Shown here piece after piece: positions 22,557 to 29,297 of a stretch of DNA of 38,688 bases (the first letter of the stretch is position 1; every line of letters starts with the position of its first letter). The stretch is from positions 1-38,688 of IMG/VR virus record IMGVR_UViG_3300028364_000007; one strand, 5' to 3'. The translations under genes were made by a program, and so were the position numbers. The stretch is from a virus. The notes beneath the pieces are model-generated. The model did no database searches. It had not been told where the DNA came from and was given only the letters and a program-made list of their open reading frames with translations.

Positions 22557-23929
22557 AATTCTTCACCCAGATCGCTGTTTTCTGTTTCAGGCTCAGGTAT
22601 GTGAACCTCGACCGCGCCGCAAGCCTGCGTTGCTTTTTTTCCGTTACCCTTGACAAACACCAGCACGTTCTGGTGCGTCTTGCCCAGCTTGCGGCCTGAG
22701 GCGAATTGACGACCGACCCTGATCGGCAGCGAACCGACTGACGTGACAAGAATTGCCTCGTTGTAATAGTGCAACCCGGCGGCGCGAAATGCCTCGACGG
22801 TATCCCCGACGAAGTTGTAATAGTTGCCTTTCTTGTCGCGCACATCGCCCACCACGAAGCAGGCAAAACGGTCTTGCTTTAACCGGCTGCAAGCCTTGGC
22901 TATGATCTCGAAATAGGCCGGACGAAATTCCTCGTATTTCAGCGTGGACAGGTCTTTAGGATCATCGCTGTAAACCTCAAGGTCGGCGTAGGGCGGGCAA
23001 CTGAAAACAAAGTCCGCCTCCACGTCCGCGCATAGCCGGTCAATACTGCGGCTGTCGCCCGTGATCCAAACCGGCGGCAGATCATGGCATAGGTCGTCGC
23101 CCTGCGCCCGGTTAGCCTGCACCTGTTCCTCGCGCAACTCCACGCCGATGTATTGCCGCCCAAGACGTGATGCCACAATGCCTCGCACCGAGCCGCCCGC
23201 GAACGGATCAAGGACCGTGCCGCCGGGTGGGCTGAACCAACTGTAGGCAAGTTCGCATAGAACAGGGTCGAAGATCGACCCACCCTCGTTGTTGCCGCGC
23301 CCTGCAAGGTAATGGCCTTCCGGTAAATCTTTAGGAACGCTTGTCGGCGCAAGCCCTTCGCGACCTATTTCTGACTTAATCCCCAGAGCCAGCCAAGCCC
23401 GCTTTCGGTTCTGCCACCAGCCCTCGCGTGCGTTCAGGACGCTAAACGGCGCAATGCCGAACTTATCCGAAAGGCTGGCCGTGCTGCCCTCGTTATCGCC
23501 TTCCCCCGGTAATTCTTCGCCCATCATTTCAAGCGCCGCAATCTCGTCAGTATCAAAACCCGTTAGCGACAGGTCAAACCCGTCAGCCTCCAAGTCCTGC
23601 AGCTCAATCCGCAGCAGGTCATTATCCCAGCCCGCGTCAAGTGCCAGCCTGTTGTCCGCCAGCACATACGCCTTGCGTTGCGCCTCGCTCAGGTGGCTTG
23701 CCTCGATCACGGGTAGCGTTTCAAGCCCTAGCTTCTGCGCCGCCATGACGCGGCCGTGGCCCGCGACAATACCGTTCTGCCCGTCCGTGATGATCGGATT
23801 TAGAAACCCAAATTCACGGATGCTGGCGGCGATCTTGTCCACCTGTGCGGGGCTGTGCGTCCGCGCATTACGGGCATACGGCACAAGGCTTGCGGTCGAA
23901 ACTGTTTTATATGAGGGAAATTCTGTCAC
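22553..23929 (-). CDS. ParB-like domain fused to DNA methyltransferase
   Basis: A 458-residue fusion. The N-terminal ParB/Srx-like domain (about 8-140) has NARTHSPAQVDKIAASI, FGFLNPIIT and GHGRVMAAQKLG. The middle (160-235) includes FSVLNAREGWWQNRKRAWL and WFSPPGGTVL. The C-terminal part is a SAM-dependent amino-methyltransferase fold with motif I DPFAGGSVRG (241-250), then FVFSCPPYADLEVYSDD, where SCPPY (310-314) takes the place of the usual D/N/S-PP-Y/F/W. GTG start overlapping the previous stop. Such fusions occur in phages and usually modify adenine or cytosine amino groups; the CPPY variant and the coupled PLP-type gene leave the exact product open. No partner restriction enzyme is seen. 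Confidence 0.88.
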   Translation of the reverse strand: MTEFPSYKTVSTASLVPYARNARTHSPAQVDKIAASIREFGFLNPIITDGQNGIVAGHGRVMAAQKLGLETLPVIEASHLSEAQRKAYVLADNRLALDAGWDNDLLRIELQDLEADGFDLSLTGFDTDEIAALEMMGEELPGEGDNEGSTASLSDKFGIAPFSVLNAREGWWQNRKRAWLALGIKSEIGREGLAPTSVPKDLPEGHYLAGRGNNEGGSIFDPVLCELAYSWFSPPGGTVLDPFAGGSVRGIVASRLGRQYIGVELREEQVQANRAQGDDLCHDLPPVWITGDSRSIDRLCADVEADFVFSCPPYADLEVYSDDPKDLSTLKYEEFRPAYFEIIAKACSRLKQDRFACFVVGDVRDKKGNYYNFVGDTVEAFRAAGLHYYNEAILVTSVGSLPIRVGRQFASGRKLGKTHQNVLVFVKGNGKKATQACGAVEVHIPEPETENSDLGEEL

Positions 23930-24087
23930 CGAAACATCCCGCCCAGCGCGCGCGCGGTGAAGTATCCAGCGATGCGGCGCATGATGCGGCGCGAGATAGA
24001 CCCCTTGCGCTTTGACGTTACGGCTTGCAAGTCTCCGCTGTATTTTGCGGTTGCGTAGAGGATGCTGCGGAATTTGTTAATCGTCAT
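23926..24087 (-). CDS. Small basic protein (53 aa)
   Basis: The ATG at 24087 has AGGAG nine bases upstream; a longer in-frame start at 24120 lies ahead of that site and inside the promoter. The 53-residue product is strongly basic in its second half (TSKRKGSISRRIMRRIAGYFTARALGGMFR), with an amphipathic helix near the end. It overlaps the ParB-methyltransferase start by four bases (GTGA). Nucleic-acid binding or membrane association would both fit; no family recognised. Confidence 0.6.
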   Translation of the reverse strand: MTINKFRSILYATAKYSGDLQAVTSKRKGSISRRIMRRIAGYFTARALGGMFR

Positions 24088-24110
24088 TTTGTTCTCCTGT
24101 GTCCGCCCTA

Positions 24111-24139
24111 AGAGTACCACCCTGCGCTGATGTTAGCAA
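24111..24139 (-). promoter_or_regulatory. Promoter of the ParB-methyltransferase operon
   Basis: On the minus strand TTGCTA (24139-24134), a 17-base spacer and TACTCT (24116-24111) lie 24 bases before the ATG at 24087, just after the terminator of the upstream cluster. The arrangement makes 24087-21852 a separate transcription unit. Confidence 0.55.
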
Positions 24140-24144
24140 CGCAA

Positions 24145-24179
24145 ACAAAAAAGCCCCGCGCTTTTTACGGCGCGGGGCT
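24145..24179 (-). terminator. Intrinsic terminator of the 25.9-24.3 kb cluster
   Basis: On the minus strand a perfect ten-base-pair stem (AGCCCCGCGC with GCGCGGGGCT, loop of eight) runs into TTTTTTGTTT. It lies after the last gene of the small regulatory cluster and before the promoter of the ParB-methyltransferase operon. Confidence 0.9.
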
Positions 24180-24194
24180 AAGTTGGGAGACAAC

Positions 24195-24329
24195 ATGGAA
24201 AGAACCACCAACAAAGAGGAACAAGATTATCTTGTCACGGGTTTGGCTGTGGTGTCAATGCCCTTCACGGGGTTTCTGGTGCCTGACGTGTTGCGGGCGC
24301 AAATCAAAGCCCACTCTGTGCAGCTGTAG
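24195..24329 (+). CDS. Possible 44-aa protein opposite the end of the cluster
   Basis: ATG 24195 has GGGAG seven bases upstream. The 44-residue product has a charged start (MERTTNKEEQDYLV) and a hydrophobic middle (TGLAVVSMPFTGFLVPDVL), so it may be membrane-bound. It overlaps the antisense gene 24255-24449 by 75 bases, and no clear plus-strand promoter lies between it and the hairpin. One of the two overlapping frames may not be used; the minus-strand one has better coupling. Confidence 0.3.
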   Translation: MERTTNKEEQDYLVTGLAVVSMPFTGFLVPDVLRAQIKAHSVQL

Positions 24330-24449
24330 ATAACGGACAGGTTGACCATCTAGCCCCAGCACCTCGGTCAGCCTGCCCTCTTCGACAAACACTGTGTCCG
24401 CATAGATAAAGCCGCTTCCATCAAAGGGGTCATATATTTCGCGGCTCAT
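24255..24449 (-). CDS. Small hypothetical protein (64 aa)
   Basis: This frame is coupled to the upstream gene by an ATGA. It begins MSREIYDPFDGSGFIYADTVFVEEGRLTEVLG, which reads like a small beta domain with turns, followed by a His/Arg-rich end (QHVRHQKPREGH). It is the last gene before the terminator at 24145-24179. No family recognised. The C-terminal third is antisense to the possible protein at 24195-24329. Confidence 0.5.
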   Translation of the reverse strand: MSREIYDPFDGSGFIYADTVFVEEGRLTEVLGLDGQPVRYLQLHRVGFDLRPQHVRHQKPREGH

Positions 24450-24844
24450 TTCAGCGCCTCGCCCTCAATACTTGCCTTTACCGTCCGAAACGCCTCCATC
24501 TTTGCGGCCTCTGGCTTGTATCCCGCGTTTAAAAGCCGCTTGGTGTGATGGCTTAACTGCGCTTTCAGGCTTGCCTCTGCCTGACGAAGCTCTGCCTTGG
24601 TGGGTGTCGTTGCTGCCTTGGCGGGGGTCGTTGCTGGCTTGGCCTGTGACTTGCGCCTCTGTCGGATCTTTTTGGGAGGTCGGGAAAAAATCAAGCCGTG
24701 TTGGTTGGCTAGGCGGGCCATCGTGCTTTTATCAATACCAGTGCGGCGGGCGGCTTCGCTCAACCAAACGCCTTCATCCGCGTATTGCTTCAGCCAATCA
24801 CGGCACACATCAAATTGAGCTGCTCGCATTTCCGCATATGTCAT
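24446..24844 (-). CDS. Helix-turn-helix protein with basic linker (132 aa)
   Basis: The N-terminal half has a probable DNA-binding unit (residues about 20-52: QYADEGVWLSEAARRTGI, then DKSTMARLANQHGL). A low-complexity stretch rich in Lys, Arg, Pro, Ala and Thr follows (about 55-88), with the near-repeat ATTPAKA/ATTPTKA. The C-terminal part is helical (ELRQAEASLKAQLSHHTKRLL). It looks like a phage regulator or DNA-organising protein. Both ends overlap neighbours by four bases. Confidence 0.6.
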   Translation of the reverse strand: MTYAEMRAAQFDVCRDWLKQYADEGVWLSEAARRTGIDKSTMARLANQHGLIFSRPPKKIRQRRKSQAKPATTPAKAATTPTKAELRQAEASLKAQLSHHTKRLLNAGYKPEAAKMEAFRTVKASIEGEALK

Positions 24845-25182
24845 TGCGTTTTCCTACGCTTGCCTATGCACGGCCCACACTGGCACTGGGTGTAATGGCG
24901 GTGGTTGTTGCATACGCCCATTTTGTTATTGAGGCTTAGGTGCGCTGCGCATCCGGCAACGGCGCAGATCGTGCCCGTTATGCGCGGCTTGGGGGCGGGC
25001 TTGCGAGGGGGCTTGGCCTTCAACTTCAGCTTTATGGCCATCCCATTGTATGTACCGTTGTCGCGCGGAACATTGGCAATAATGCGTTCCCCTCGCCAGT
25101 CCTCGCAGGGCTCCGGCTCGGCCTGTGGCTGCATAGGGCGCATGATCGGCGCGCGGCCTAGCGTGTCTGTGTGGTGTGTCAT
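24841..25182 (-). CDS. Cysteine/histidine-rich small protein, probable zinc binder (113 aa)
   Basis: The first half is hydrophilic with a Lys/Pro-rich stretch (KLKLKAKPPRKPAPKPR). The C-terminal 45 residues carry a metal-site-like set: CAVAGC, later VCNNHRHYTQCQCGPC. Six cysteines and two histidines in that space suggest one or two zinc ions. A basic linker plus zinc site points to nucleic-acid or protein binding. It is coupled on both sides by four-base overlaps. No named family recognised. Confidence 0.55.
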   Translation of the reverse strand: MTHHTDTLGRAPIMRPMQPQAEPEPCEDWRGERIIANVPRDNGTYNGMAIKLKLKAKPPRKPAPKPRITGTICAVAGCAAHLSLNNKMGVCNNHRHYTQCQCGPCIGKRRKTQ

Positions 25183-25388
25183 TGTGCGTAGTCCTTTGCT
25201 GCCTTGAGCACTTCGCTCGCCCTGTAAAACCCGTTGCGCAGAAATGCGTCACCGGCCTCGTCCATTTCGCGCAGGATGTCTTGGGCGTCTTTGGCGCTGG
25301 TGTTGGTGATCTGCGCCACCTCGTACACCGTCAGCGCGCTGGCTTGGCGTAGAAGGCTGGCTATCCGGTCGCGGGGTGTGAGGGTCAT
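25179..25388 (-). CDS. Winged-helix-like small protein (69 aa)
   Basis: The ATG at 25388 is preferred to one at 25418 because it makes an ATGA overlap with the upstream stop. The 69-residue product has the order helix (RDRIASLLRQA), strand-like LTVYEV, helix (AQITNTSAKDAQDILREMDEAG), then a wing (AFLRNGFYRAS), as in winged-helix DNA-binding domains. Many phages carry similar small proteins among early genes. It is probably a regulator or accessory DNA-binding protein. Confidence 0.6.
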   Translation of the reverse strand: MTLTPRDRIASLLRQASALTVYEVAQITNTSAKDAQDILREMDEAGDAFLRNGFYRASEVLKAAKDYAQ

Positions 25389-25894
25389 GTCAGCTTCCCC
25401 ATGCGGATCGTGTCGCAATCGGGATCTCCATTGATGGTGTCGAAGGTAATGCGGTGGGTGTCGCCTGCGCGCAGTGGGTTGCGATCGGCATCAAAAACGC
25501 CATCGGGGTAGGTCTTTGAGATATACATGCGGCCATTCAGCGTCACCGCCCCGCGCTTTGGTTCTGGCTTGACGCGGTAGGCAAGGCCGTCGGACCACGA
25601 TGGTATAACTGTGTTCCATTTACCAAAATCTAGCACTTGGATACCCTTCCCATTATGCCTCGCCAGCAACAGCGCGCCCTTTTCCTCCGGCGTCATGTCT
25701 GCCCATGTTGTAGGTTTTTCTTGATTTGTCATTTGTTCCGTCTCCTGGAATTTAATATCAGACTCAACCGCGTAAATCAGATCGTCACAAAGTCCGCACA
25801 ACTCGTTGAGGTCGTCCAACACGTCCTGAAGCGTTCCCATGCTGTCTTTGTGCACACGGCGAATGGCGGCGAATGCTAGGTCTTTGCTGGTCAT
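25385..25894 (-). CDS. Two-part hypothetical protein, possibly with internal start
   Basis: The 169-residue frame has an acidic helical N-terminal part (1-54, with NELCGLCDDLIYAVE) and a separate C-terminal part beginning MTNQEKPTTWADMTPEEKGALLLARHNGKG. The latter resembles small phage proteins that begin with a WADM-x-PEEKG-type phrase. Codon 55 is an ATG (25732) preceded by CAGGAGACGGAACAA, nearly the same sequence as the leader of the first ATG (CAGGAGACAAAACAA). So a second, 115-residue product from 25385-25732 is likely. Function unknown for both parts. Confidence 0.6.
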   Translation of the reverse strand: MTSKDLAFAAIRRVHKDSMGTLQDVLDDLNELCGLCDDLIYAVESDIKFQETEQMTNQEKPTTWADMTPEEKGALLLARHNGKGIQVLDFGKWNTVIPSWSDGLAYRVKPEPKRGAVTLNGRMYISKTYPDGVFDADRNPLRAGDTHRITFDTINGDPDCDTIRMGKLT

Positions 25895-25966
25895 TTGTTT
25901 TGTCTCCTGTCCCTTTGTTGAAGTTGCGCGGCGGGTGCAGTGGGAGAAGCTGCATGTTCGGGGATC

Positions 25967-25995
25967 AACCTAGCCGCGCATCTGGATGATGGCAT
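25967..25995 (-). promoter_or_regulatory. Promoter of the 25.9-24.3 kb cluster
   Basis: ATGCCA (25995-25990), a 17-base spacer and TAGGTT (25972-25967) followed by GA lie on the minus strand about 70 bases before the ATG at 25894. The -10 octamer equals those at 21221 and, apart from sequence context, 35688. Confidence 0.55.
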
Positions 25996-26042
25996 TTGTT
26001 TTTCGATGGTGCAAGCGTCATCACGGCCTAAACGCTAAATAG

Positions 26043-26077
26043 AAAGTTAGACAAAGCTAGAATCAAATTCTAACTTT
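26043..26077. repeat. Nested inverted repeats in the AT-rich region
   Basis: AAAGTTAGA (26043-26051) is the perfect reverse complement of TCTAACTTT (26069-26077). Inside lies a second inverted repeat, TAGAAT-caa-ATTCTA (26058-26072). Together they could form a cruciform or bind an initiator protein. Confidence 0.75.
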
Positions 26078-26311
26078 AAAGCACTGAAATCATTCAATAA
26101 TACACTATAGATAGAACTTAGAGCCTTCTCTATACTGTTTTTCAAGAGGTTCAGGGAGGCTCAGGGGGTCCCTAGGGGGTCTTTTTAAATGTGTCTAAGG
26201 GGTTCTAACTAAATTTATGCTACTAATCCCATTTACCCTTTAACTTCATAGGCTTAAAAGTAGAATTTCCTTCTAGCTAAGGCTCTACTTTAGGGAGTTT
26301 GGCACAAAAAA

Positions 26312-26345
26312 CAAAAAACCCGCCATTTCGGGCGGGCCTTTTTTC
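26312..26345 (-). terminator. Intrinsic terminator of the DUF3987 operon, possibly bidirectional
   Basis: On the minus strand CCCGCC-CGAAAT-GGCGGG is followed by TTTTTTGTTTTTTG, directly after the stop of the DUF3987 gene. On the plus strand the same stem is followed by CCTTTTTT, so it may stop transcription from either side and insulate the AT-rich region. Confidence 0.85.
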
Positions 26346-26350
26346 TTCGT

Positions 26351-27874
26351 CTATGTCCGGAACCACTGAACCACAAGCTCCCCCTTTCGCCGTCGCTTTC
26401 CTGTCCGCGCCACCACTTCACCGAGCGCCTCAAGGTGCCTCATCGTGGCTTCAATCGTCAGCTTATCAATTTTTGACCGGCCTGCCAGCACCGTCGTTGA
26501 CGCCCCGTTTTCCGTGTCGATGTAGTTCATCAGCCTAGCAGCCAGTGCGTCCTCGGGGCGCGCCTTTTTGTTGTCGTTGGCAAAGACAAGCTGCACCTTG
26601 AAATCGATCTCGTCCTTGATAAATGCGAACGCCCAACGCACATGCTCCATTGTGCGGATGCCATCCGGAATCGCTAGAATGAAACTGACCTTCGCGATTA
26701 ACTCATACGCCCGCCGGATCATCGCTACGCTGGCCTCGCCAGTCTTTTCATCCATGTGTCCCGCATAGTCTATCAGCCACTCAATTATGGCGTCTAGCGC
26801 CTCTGCCGCCTCTGGGGTGGTGGTCACGTCCCTGCGCGGCCCTATATGCTCCACACGGCCCGCTTCGTTGCCGTAGATCACGCCGAGCTTGCCGCCCATC
26901 ATTATAGGCATTTCGATCTTCTTGAACCCCTTGCGGGGGCGCGGGTTTATGTCTCGCTCCGCTACAATAATAGCGCGCCCTACAAACCCCTGCGTCGCGG
27001 TCTCACCATCCATCACGCCTTCAAACGTGCTTGGCGTGGTAAACCCTATGATTGACAAGAATGGCCGCTCCAGCCCGTTATCTACCATTCCCAGCATCCG
27101 GGCCGCATATTCTTCCCGCTCTACGTCACCGCTGTCTTGGGCCTTGGATAGCTGGCCGAAATACACCTTGCGCAGATCCCGCTTGATATCGCCGCCAAGC
27201 AAAAAACGGCTGTTGGCTTTTGAATAGGCGTTCATAATCGTGCCAAACACGCCCTCGAGGTATGATGCGCCGCCGCGCTGTTGAGCGTTGCGCACCTTGC
27301 TCAGAAAAATACCGATCTCGTCAATGTTGTAGAATGACGCTTGGTTCTCGATCAGGTTCCGCACGATCTCTTGTTCGCTTTTGATACCGCCCTGTATCGC
27401 GCCCTGCATTCCCGCCGCGATGTGCAATTCTGTAAACGCCTGCATGACGGCTTCTTTGCCCGTGCTGGATGCCGCTACGCAAAAAGACAGCATGTTAGCC
27501 GTCACGCCGTCGTGTGTGTCATAGTGTGACATACCGCCAATGTTGCCGATTGCCGTGATTGCGCTGGCAACCGCAAGCCTGCGTCGAGGATATCGGCACT
27601 GGCCGTCAATCCAGTCCGCTACCCTGCCCACGAACCCCGGCGGGCGGGTTAGGTCTACGCCTGTCACGTCGATCGGCAGGGCAAAGCCGTCATCTTCTAA
27701 ATGCTCCGGCTCAGGCGCAAACTGCTTTGGAAAAAACTCCTCGTTGAAATCTGAAAAGTCTTCGTCTTTTAGTGATGCAACAGCAGACACGCGGGCCTGG
27801 GCAATATCGTCTTGCGTTTCGTCGTAGCTTTTGCCCGTGGCATAGTCTGCGAGATTGAATGTTTTAGCGCTCAT
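26351..27874 (-). CDS. DUF3987-type replicative ATPase/helicase
   Basis: A 507-residue protein resembling DUF3987 members, which are RecA-like or RepA-like replication ATPases often found with phage primases. LPIDVTGVDLTRPPGFVGRVADWI and RRRLAVASAITAIGNIGG precede a Walker A-like CVAASSTGKEAV (132-143, Lys140), and YNIDEIG (182-188) is the Walker B. A GRAIIVAERD phrase follows near 300, and the C-terminal 60 residues look like a winged helix. The P-loop is degenerate (ASSTGKE rather than GxxGxGKS/T). No separate primase gene was found in the window. It stands beside the AT-rich region, with its own terminator. Confidence 0.75.
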   Translation of the reverse strand: MSAKTFNLADYATGKSYDETQDDIAQARVSAVASLKDEDFSDFNEEFFPKQFAPEPEHLEDDGFALPIDVTGVDLTRPPGFVGRVADWIDGQCRYPRRRLAVASAITAIGNIGGMSHYDTHDGVTANMLSFCVAASSTGKEAVMQAFTELHIAAGMQGAIQGGIKSEQEIVRNLIENQASFYNIDEIGIFLSKVRNAQQRGGASYLEGVFGTIMNAYSKANSRFLLGGDIKRDLRKVYFGQLSKAQDSGDVEREEYAARMLGMVDNGLERPFLSIIGFTTPSTFEGVMDGETATQGFVGRAIIVAERDINPRPRKGFKKIEMPIMMGGKLGVIYGNEAGRVEHIGPRRDVTTTPEAAEALDAIIEWLIDYAGHMDEKTGEASVAMIRRAYELIAKVSFILAIPDGIRTMEHVRWAFAFIKDEIDFKVQLVFANDNKKARPEDALAARLMNYIDTENGASTTVLAGRSKIDKLTIEATMRHLEALGEVVARTGKRRRKGELVVQWFRT

Positions 27875-28202
27875 TTTCTGCCCACCTTAAAAATTTGGTT
27901 CTGTCGTCGGGGGCCATGCGCCTAAATGCGGCAGCGGCAAGGCGCTTCGTTTGCTTGTGTGCCACGATGCTGTTTTCCAAGGCGTCGAGCGATGCCACGG
28001 CATAGGCTTCTAATTCATGCGGGGCAGCGCACGAAGCCCAGAACAAAGCATCCTGCCGGACCTTCTCGGGAAACAACGGCACGTCAGGCACGCCTGCGCT
28101 GTGCTGCTCCAGAAACGCCGATACCGTGCCAATGCACAACTCCGCGTCATGGCGGTATATGTCGCATAGGCCGTAGTAGGTCTGTTGGGCGATGTCAGTC
28201 AT
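27864..28202 (-). CDS. Hypothetical protein upstream of DUF3987 gene (112 aa)
   Basis: The ATG at 28202 is preferred over an in-frame ATG at 28289 because the longer form would run over most of the Cro-like gene. The product is helical, beginning MTDIAQQTYYGLCDIYRHDAELCIG and ending LAAAAFRRMAPDDRTKFLRWAENER. The last phrase is frequent in small phage proteins with an unknown regulatory or replication-associated role. It overlaps the DUF3987 start by 11 bases. Confidence 0.55.
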   Translation of the reverse strand: MTDIAQQTYYGLCDIYRHDAELCIGTVSAFLEQHSAGVPDVPLFPEKVRQDALFWASCAAPHELEAYAVASLDALENSIVAHKQTKRLAAAAFRRMAPDDRTKFLRWAENER

Positions 28203-28377
28203 GGCGCGGGGCCGGGGCCAGATAATCTGACAGCGCCTGCATGGTGGCATAACGCGGGCTTGTTTGCTTGCCGTCGCGAATGTCTGCAATGGTCTGCGCA
28301 GAAAGCCCTGTGGCGTCTGATACCTTTGAAAGCACCCTATCTTGTAGCATGGTTTTTATATTGTCTAAATCTAGCAT
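28195..28377 (-). CDS. Cro/XRE-type repressor-like protein (60 aa)
   Basis: The start at 28377 has AGGTGG seven bases upstream. An in-frame ATG at 28434 would add 19 residues that do not fit the domain. The 60-residue product is a compact XRE helix-turn-helix: MLDLDNIKTMLQDR, VLSKVSDATGLSAQTIADIRDG, then SPRYATMQALSDYLAPAP. It is transcribed away from the recombination operon across a 131-base junction, so it probably regulates both directions. Downstream it is coupled to the replication genes, an unusual place for a repressor but good for timing. Confidence 0.75.
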   Translation of the reverse strand: MLDLDNIKTMLQDRVLSKVSDATGLSAQTIADIRDGKQTSPRYATMQALSDYLAPAPRHD

Positions 28378-28508
28378 ATCGCCACCTATATTTGGTATTA
28401 CTATAATTTGTTCTTGCACAACCCCGCCAATCATGCAACAACATTAAAGCGGGGTTAGAGAGTGTGACCCGCCGCACGGGCCAATGTGCCAAATCAAAGG
28501 ACTAAAAT
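28378..28508. promoter_or_regulatory. Divergent control region between Cro-like gene and recombination operon
   Basis: This junction contains a perfect inverted repeat AACCCCGC (28420-28427) and GCGGGGTT (28449-28456), separated by 21 bases. The left part is AT-rich. TTGGCG followed 18 bases later by TTATAG may serve the minus-strand repressor gene. The plus-strand promoter is not obvious. AAGGA precedes the plus-strand ATG at 28509. Confidence 0.5.
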
Positions 28509-29297
28509 ATGAGTATCCTTGCGACTGCAAGCAAGCCCGCCGACCGCGCCATTATGGTGACGATCTGCGGAGATAGCGGAATGGGCAAAACCAGCCTTGC
28601 CGCTACATTTCCGAAGCCAATCTTTATCCGCGCCGAGGACGGATTGCAGGCGATCCCTGCGGACATTCGGCCAGACGCCTTGCCTCTTGTATCAAACGGC
28701 GCGCAGTTGTGGGAGCAGCTGACTGCCCTACTGCAAGAGGATCACGATTATCAGACGATCGTGATTGACAGCGTGACAGCATTGGAGCGCCTGTTTCTTG
28801 CAGACGTGCTGGCCAGCGACCCCAAGGCCAAGTCTATCAACCAATGTTTGGGAGGCTATGGTGCAGGCACATCGGCGGTTGCGGCCATGCACGGGCGGGT
28901 GCGCAAAGCGTGCGGTCTGCTGAATGAGCGCAAGGGGATGCACGCTGTATTTGTGGCGCACGCCGATGTGCAAACCATGAAGCTACCAGATCAGGATGAT
29001 TATATGCGCTATTCTTTGCGCCTTCCTGACAAGAGCTTGCCGCCCTACGTTGATGATGTGGACGTGGTTGCCTTCCTGCGTCAGCAGATGTTTGTGACCG
29101 GCGGCGACGATGAACGTAAAAAGGCGCGGGGTACAGGGGCGCGTGAACTTGTCTGCAACGTATCGCCCGCCAACGTGTCGAAAAACCGCTACAACATCAC
29201 AGAACCGATGGCCGCTCGCATGGGTGAAAACCCCCTTGCAGACTTCATTTCGGCCCTCAAGGGCCATAACGCACCGAAGAAAAAGGAATCTGAATAA
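28509..29297 (+). CDS. Sak4-like recombination ATPase
   Basis: A 262-residue AAA/RecA-fold protein of the kind used by phages for single-strand annealing or strand exchange (Sak4/AAA_24 group). Walker A is GDSGMGKTS (21-29, Lys27) and Walker B is TIVIDSV (83-89). MHAVFVAHADVQTMKLP follows as the usual sensor region, and the C-terminus is basic (NAPKKKESE). It is the first gene of the plus-strand operon and is directly coupled to an SSB gene (TAATG), the common partner of Sak4 proteins. It would act on single-stranded phage DNA during replication and repair. Confidence 0.82.
   Translation: MSILATASKPADRAIMVTICGDSGMGKTSLAATFPKPIFIRAEDGLQAIPADIRPDALPLVSNGAQLWEQLTALLQEDHDYQTIVIDSVTALERLFLADVLASDPKAKSINQCLGGYGAGTSAVAAMHGRVRKACGLLNERKGMHAVFVAHADVQTMKLPDQDDYMRYSLRLPDKSLPPYVDDVDVVAFLRQQMFVTGGDDERKKARGTGARELVCNVSPANVSKNRYNITEPMAARMGENPLADFISALKGHNAPKKKESE

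Larger units (their letters stand above)
25895..26350. other. Gene-free region with leader, AT-rich repeats and terminator (origin candidate)
   Basis: This is the longest stretch without a gene. Bases 25895-26030 form the leader and promoter of the cluster to the left; the RNA could fold by TGCGCGGC pairing with GCCGCGCA plus an inner TGCAG/CTGCA. Bases 26031-26300 are strikingly AT-rich against the GC-rich rest. They hold nested inverted repeats (26043-26077), a tandem 10-base repeat (26146-26165, GAGGTTCAGG/GAGGCTCAGG) and two GGGGGTC copies around CCCTAGGG. The stretch adjoins the DUF3987 replication gene. These traits suit a replication origin. No DnaA box was spotted. Confidence 0.5.

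Noticed and set aside
26031-26300. AT-rich region considered as a CRISPR or attachment site
   Set aside because: There are no regularly spaced repeats longer than 10 bases. No integrase gene was found anywhere in the window, so an attachment site has no support.
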